The notes beneath the pieces were generated by a model that was not told the DNA's origin, ran no database searches, and saw only the letters and a program-made list of their open reading frames with translations. From NCBI GenBank assembly GCA_013398175.1, contig VZRZ01007791.1, positions 478,991 through 542,990 of the forward strand: 64,000 nucleotides of DNA. The letters run 5' to 3'. A program made the position numbers and the translations under genes. The stretch is from Climacteris rufus (Eukaryota > Chordata > Aves > Passeriformes > Climacteridae). Positions 62,101 to 64,000 of the stretch are shown here, in pieces; positions within the stretch are counted from its first letter, which is position 1; each line of letters starts with the position of its first letter.

Positions 62101-64000
62101 ACTGAAGTCTACAGCTGCCTCAGACATTATGAGATACAGTTAATCAGGCATTCTGATAAAGTGTCTTCTATTTCAGACCAAACTGACAAGCTCAGGTCAG
62201 GAACAGACAAGATTTTGTATAAGCAAAGTCTTTGCTGGAAACCAGCATTCCTCCATGGAGAAGAGTGAGCTGCATGGAATGGAGTGGCTTACACCCCTTT
62301 TCTCCCACTATTTCCTCAATCTTTAAGTGTGACTCCCTATACTTTAATTAAAAAATTGGTAAAGCTCCTAATATCCTCAAATCCATGGAATTCATCTTTC
62401 TCTAGTAAACTGTGTTTTGATTTACTCTGAGGGCAGAAACATGATCAAGAGTAGTAATCATTTCCCTATTGCATTTTTTTATTTTGATCTTATCTCAGAT
62501 TAAAAACTGGAACACCTTTTTAAACCAAGAATTTCAATAAAGAGATGTCACTGCTTCAGTGATATACAGTGACATAGATATTTCTTTATATATATAGATT
62601 TGTATTTATAGACTAAAAATTATTATATCAGTAATACAGAGCTGTCCTAAAGAGGCAGCTCAGCAAATTATTTTTTTTAGTGCTGGCAAGTTACAAGTTC
62701 TTCACATTAAAACATGAAATTGTGTGGGATTGTGTGAAAACATTTTTAGGATCTATTATGCTAATTTGCATAATAAAACTCACTTGTGTACATTTCCTGT
62801 TATCTAAAAGATATCAAAGTTCCTCATAATGTACTAATATGGAAGCTGGAGAGACAAAGACTAATTCTCACTTAAAGTCAGCATCGGTTTAACAACACAC
62901 AACAGTAAATAGGAAATCGTCTTGTACTCTCATACCTGCTTCTGCAAAATATAATAAACCACTAATGAATGGAAAAAGATTAGTTTGTTAGAGTGCAAGA
63001 GAAGCAGTTAAGATATTCTGTTGAAAATATGAAATAAATGGAGACATCGATGCCAGCAAAAATAAAATACTTCAGTCATTGATGCCTTACCAGAATTTAC
63101 AGCCCCTTCTAAGAGTCATATTTTTCTGACTGTGATGGAAAATAGATGAAACTTCAAGATTTTGTGGGATATGTTCTCCCACTGATGCTGGGATATCCCA
63201 ATACAAGCTTGTAATGAGTAGCAGTTGGAAAAAGGTTGGCAGCCCTATGGAAGTTTCCAAAGTGAAAAGCTGGGGGCAGAGAGGGTGAACTGAAGCAAAG
63301 CCTGGGCTGGCAGAGGGATAGGAGTTATCTTGCTCTTTCAAAGATCAAAATGGGGATTGACCTTTCCTGGGGTTTACAAACAAAGGACAATCCAGGACCT
63401 AGGTATGTATCTGAAACCTTGTTCCTCATGGTCTGCAAGATACACTTTCCCAGAACCAGAGCTTTCAGTTTGTGTCTTGCTTGTTCCATCCTTTTGGAAT
63501 TATTTCTGAACTATTTTATTCTTTTCTCAAAATTTGAACAGACTTGCAGTCTTTATTGGGAGTGCATTTAGAATGCAGGCTTTTGGGTTTTTTTTAATAG
63601 AAGCATCAATTTCACAGAGGGTGACTATTTGCTACAGCAAGCTAGATAATTCTTGGTAACACTTGCATATACTAAACATTTTCATCCTGAAATAGTTATT
63701 TAGAAATACATTTTGTTCTTTATGGACTTTGCTCTTTTCAACTACATTCAACAATATTAAAATCAGGGATTTTTCGATGTTTCTTGCCCTCTTGCAAAAT
63801 TAAAAATTTGGAAAATAAAGAAAAAGTGAACTCTCAAAACCCTGTTTTAAATGTATTAAATCCATACCCATCACATAGAGGGCCTCTGATTAATTCCATA
63901 ATCATTCTCAGAATGTCTGTGTTTCACTTAAAGTGCACCACACAGAATTTAAACATTTAAATGCAGAGCAAATATTGTCATATAACTTAATTTCCTAAGC
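59161..64000. other. AT-rich unique sequence to window end, no gene seen
   Basis: Overlapping plus frames of 122, 95 and 92 codons at 59567-60143 and a 102-codon frame at 61386-61694 have no recognisable features. TA-rich patches occur at 60125-60137 and 62586-62597. The POU-motif hairpin at 62755-62774 is listed separately. No interspersed repeat was recognised. Confidence 0.75.
62755..62774. promoter_or_regulatory. Overlapping POU octamers within an inverted repeat
   Basis: ATTATGC (62755-62761), TAATTT, GCATAAT (62768-62774) is a perfect 7-bp inverted repeat. It contains ATGCTAAT (62758-62765) overlapping a perfect ATTTGCAT octamer (62764-62771) in opposite orientation. The arrangement could bind a POU dimer. 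Function is inferred. Confidence 0.3.

Noticed and set aside
1..64000. Endogenous retrovirus LTRs, tRNA/rRNA genes, CRISPR arrays, bacterial operons
   Set aside because: Looked for and not seen by eye. Repeats found are microsatellites and CR1 LINE pieces only. A RepeatMasker and tRNAscan-SE run would settle weaker cases.

Overview
This window looks like a gene-poor stretch of an avian macrochromosome. Four clear 5'-truncated CR1 LINE fragments, and possibly a fifth, carry the avian-type 3' end (ATTCTATG-like octamers). Interspersed-repeat density is otherwise low. I see no SINE clusters, LTRs, bacterial gene organisation or long open frames. Other sauropsids also carry CR1, so the bird call is an inference from subfamily appearance and low repeat load.

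Layout. Positions 1-400 are a GC- and CpG-rich edge. It opens with a GATGG pentanucleotide array cut by the window boundary, then a short CCAGG array, then about 320 bp resembling a gene edge, with two strong polypyrimidine-AG acceptor-like sites. From about 800 to the end the sequence is AT-rich and noncoding. It is broken by CR1 pieces (8148-8385 minus, 17508-17941 plus, 30196-30788 plus, 34197-34618 plus, probably 47025-47435 minus) and by two GC/CpG pockets (11343-11800 and 33650-33990). Microsatellites, homopolymers and small inverted or tandem repeats are scattered throughout.

No protein-coding gene can be called with confidence. The longest open frames (164, 153, 143 and 136 codons) resemble no family I recognise. 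They are about what chance gives over six frames of 64 kb, or they lie in GC pockets where several frames are open together. The most plausible functional content is regulatory. Several repeat-free blocks (about 6640-6860, 23690-24010, 31510-31960, 38990-39480, 47830-48030, 58550-59160, 62690-62990) combine homeodomain, POU-octamer or TALE-type motifs with retained CpGs and look like vertebrate conserved noncoding elements. A perfect 20-bp palindrome at 35437-35456, centred on TAATTA, is the cleanest single oddity. Conservation cannot be tested from one sequence, so all regulatory calls are inference. I did not find a new biological system here.
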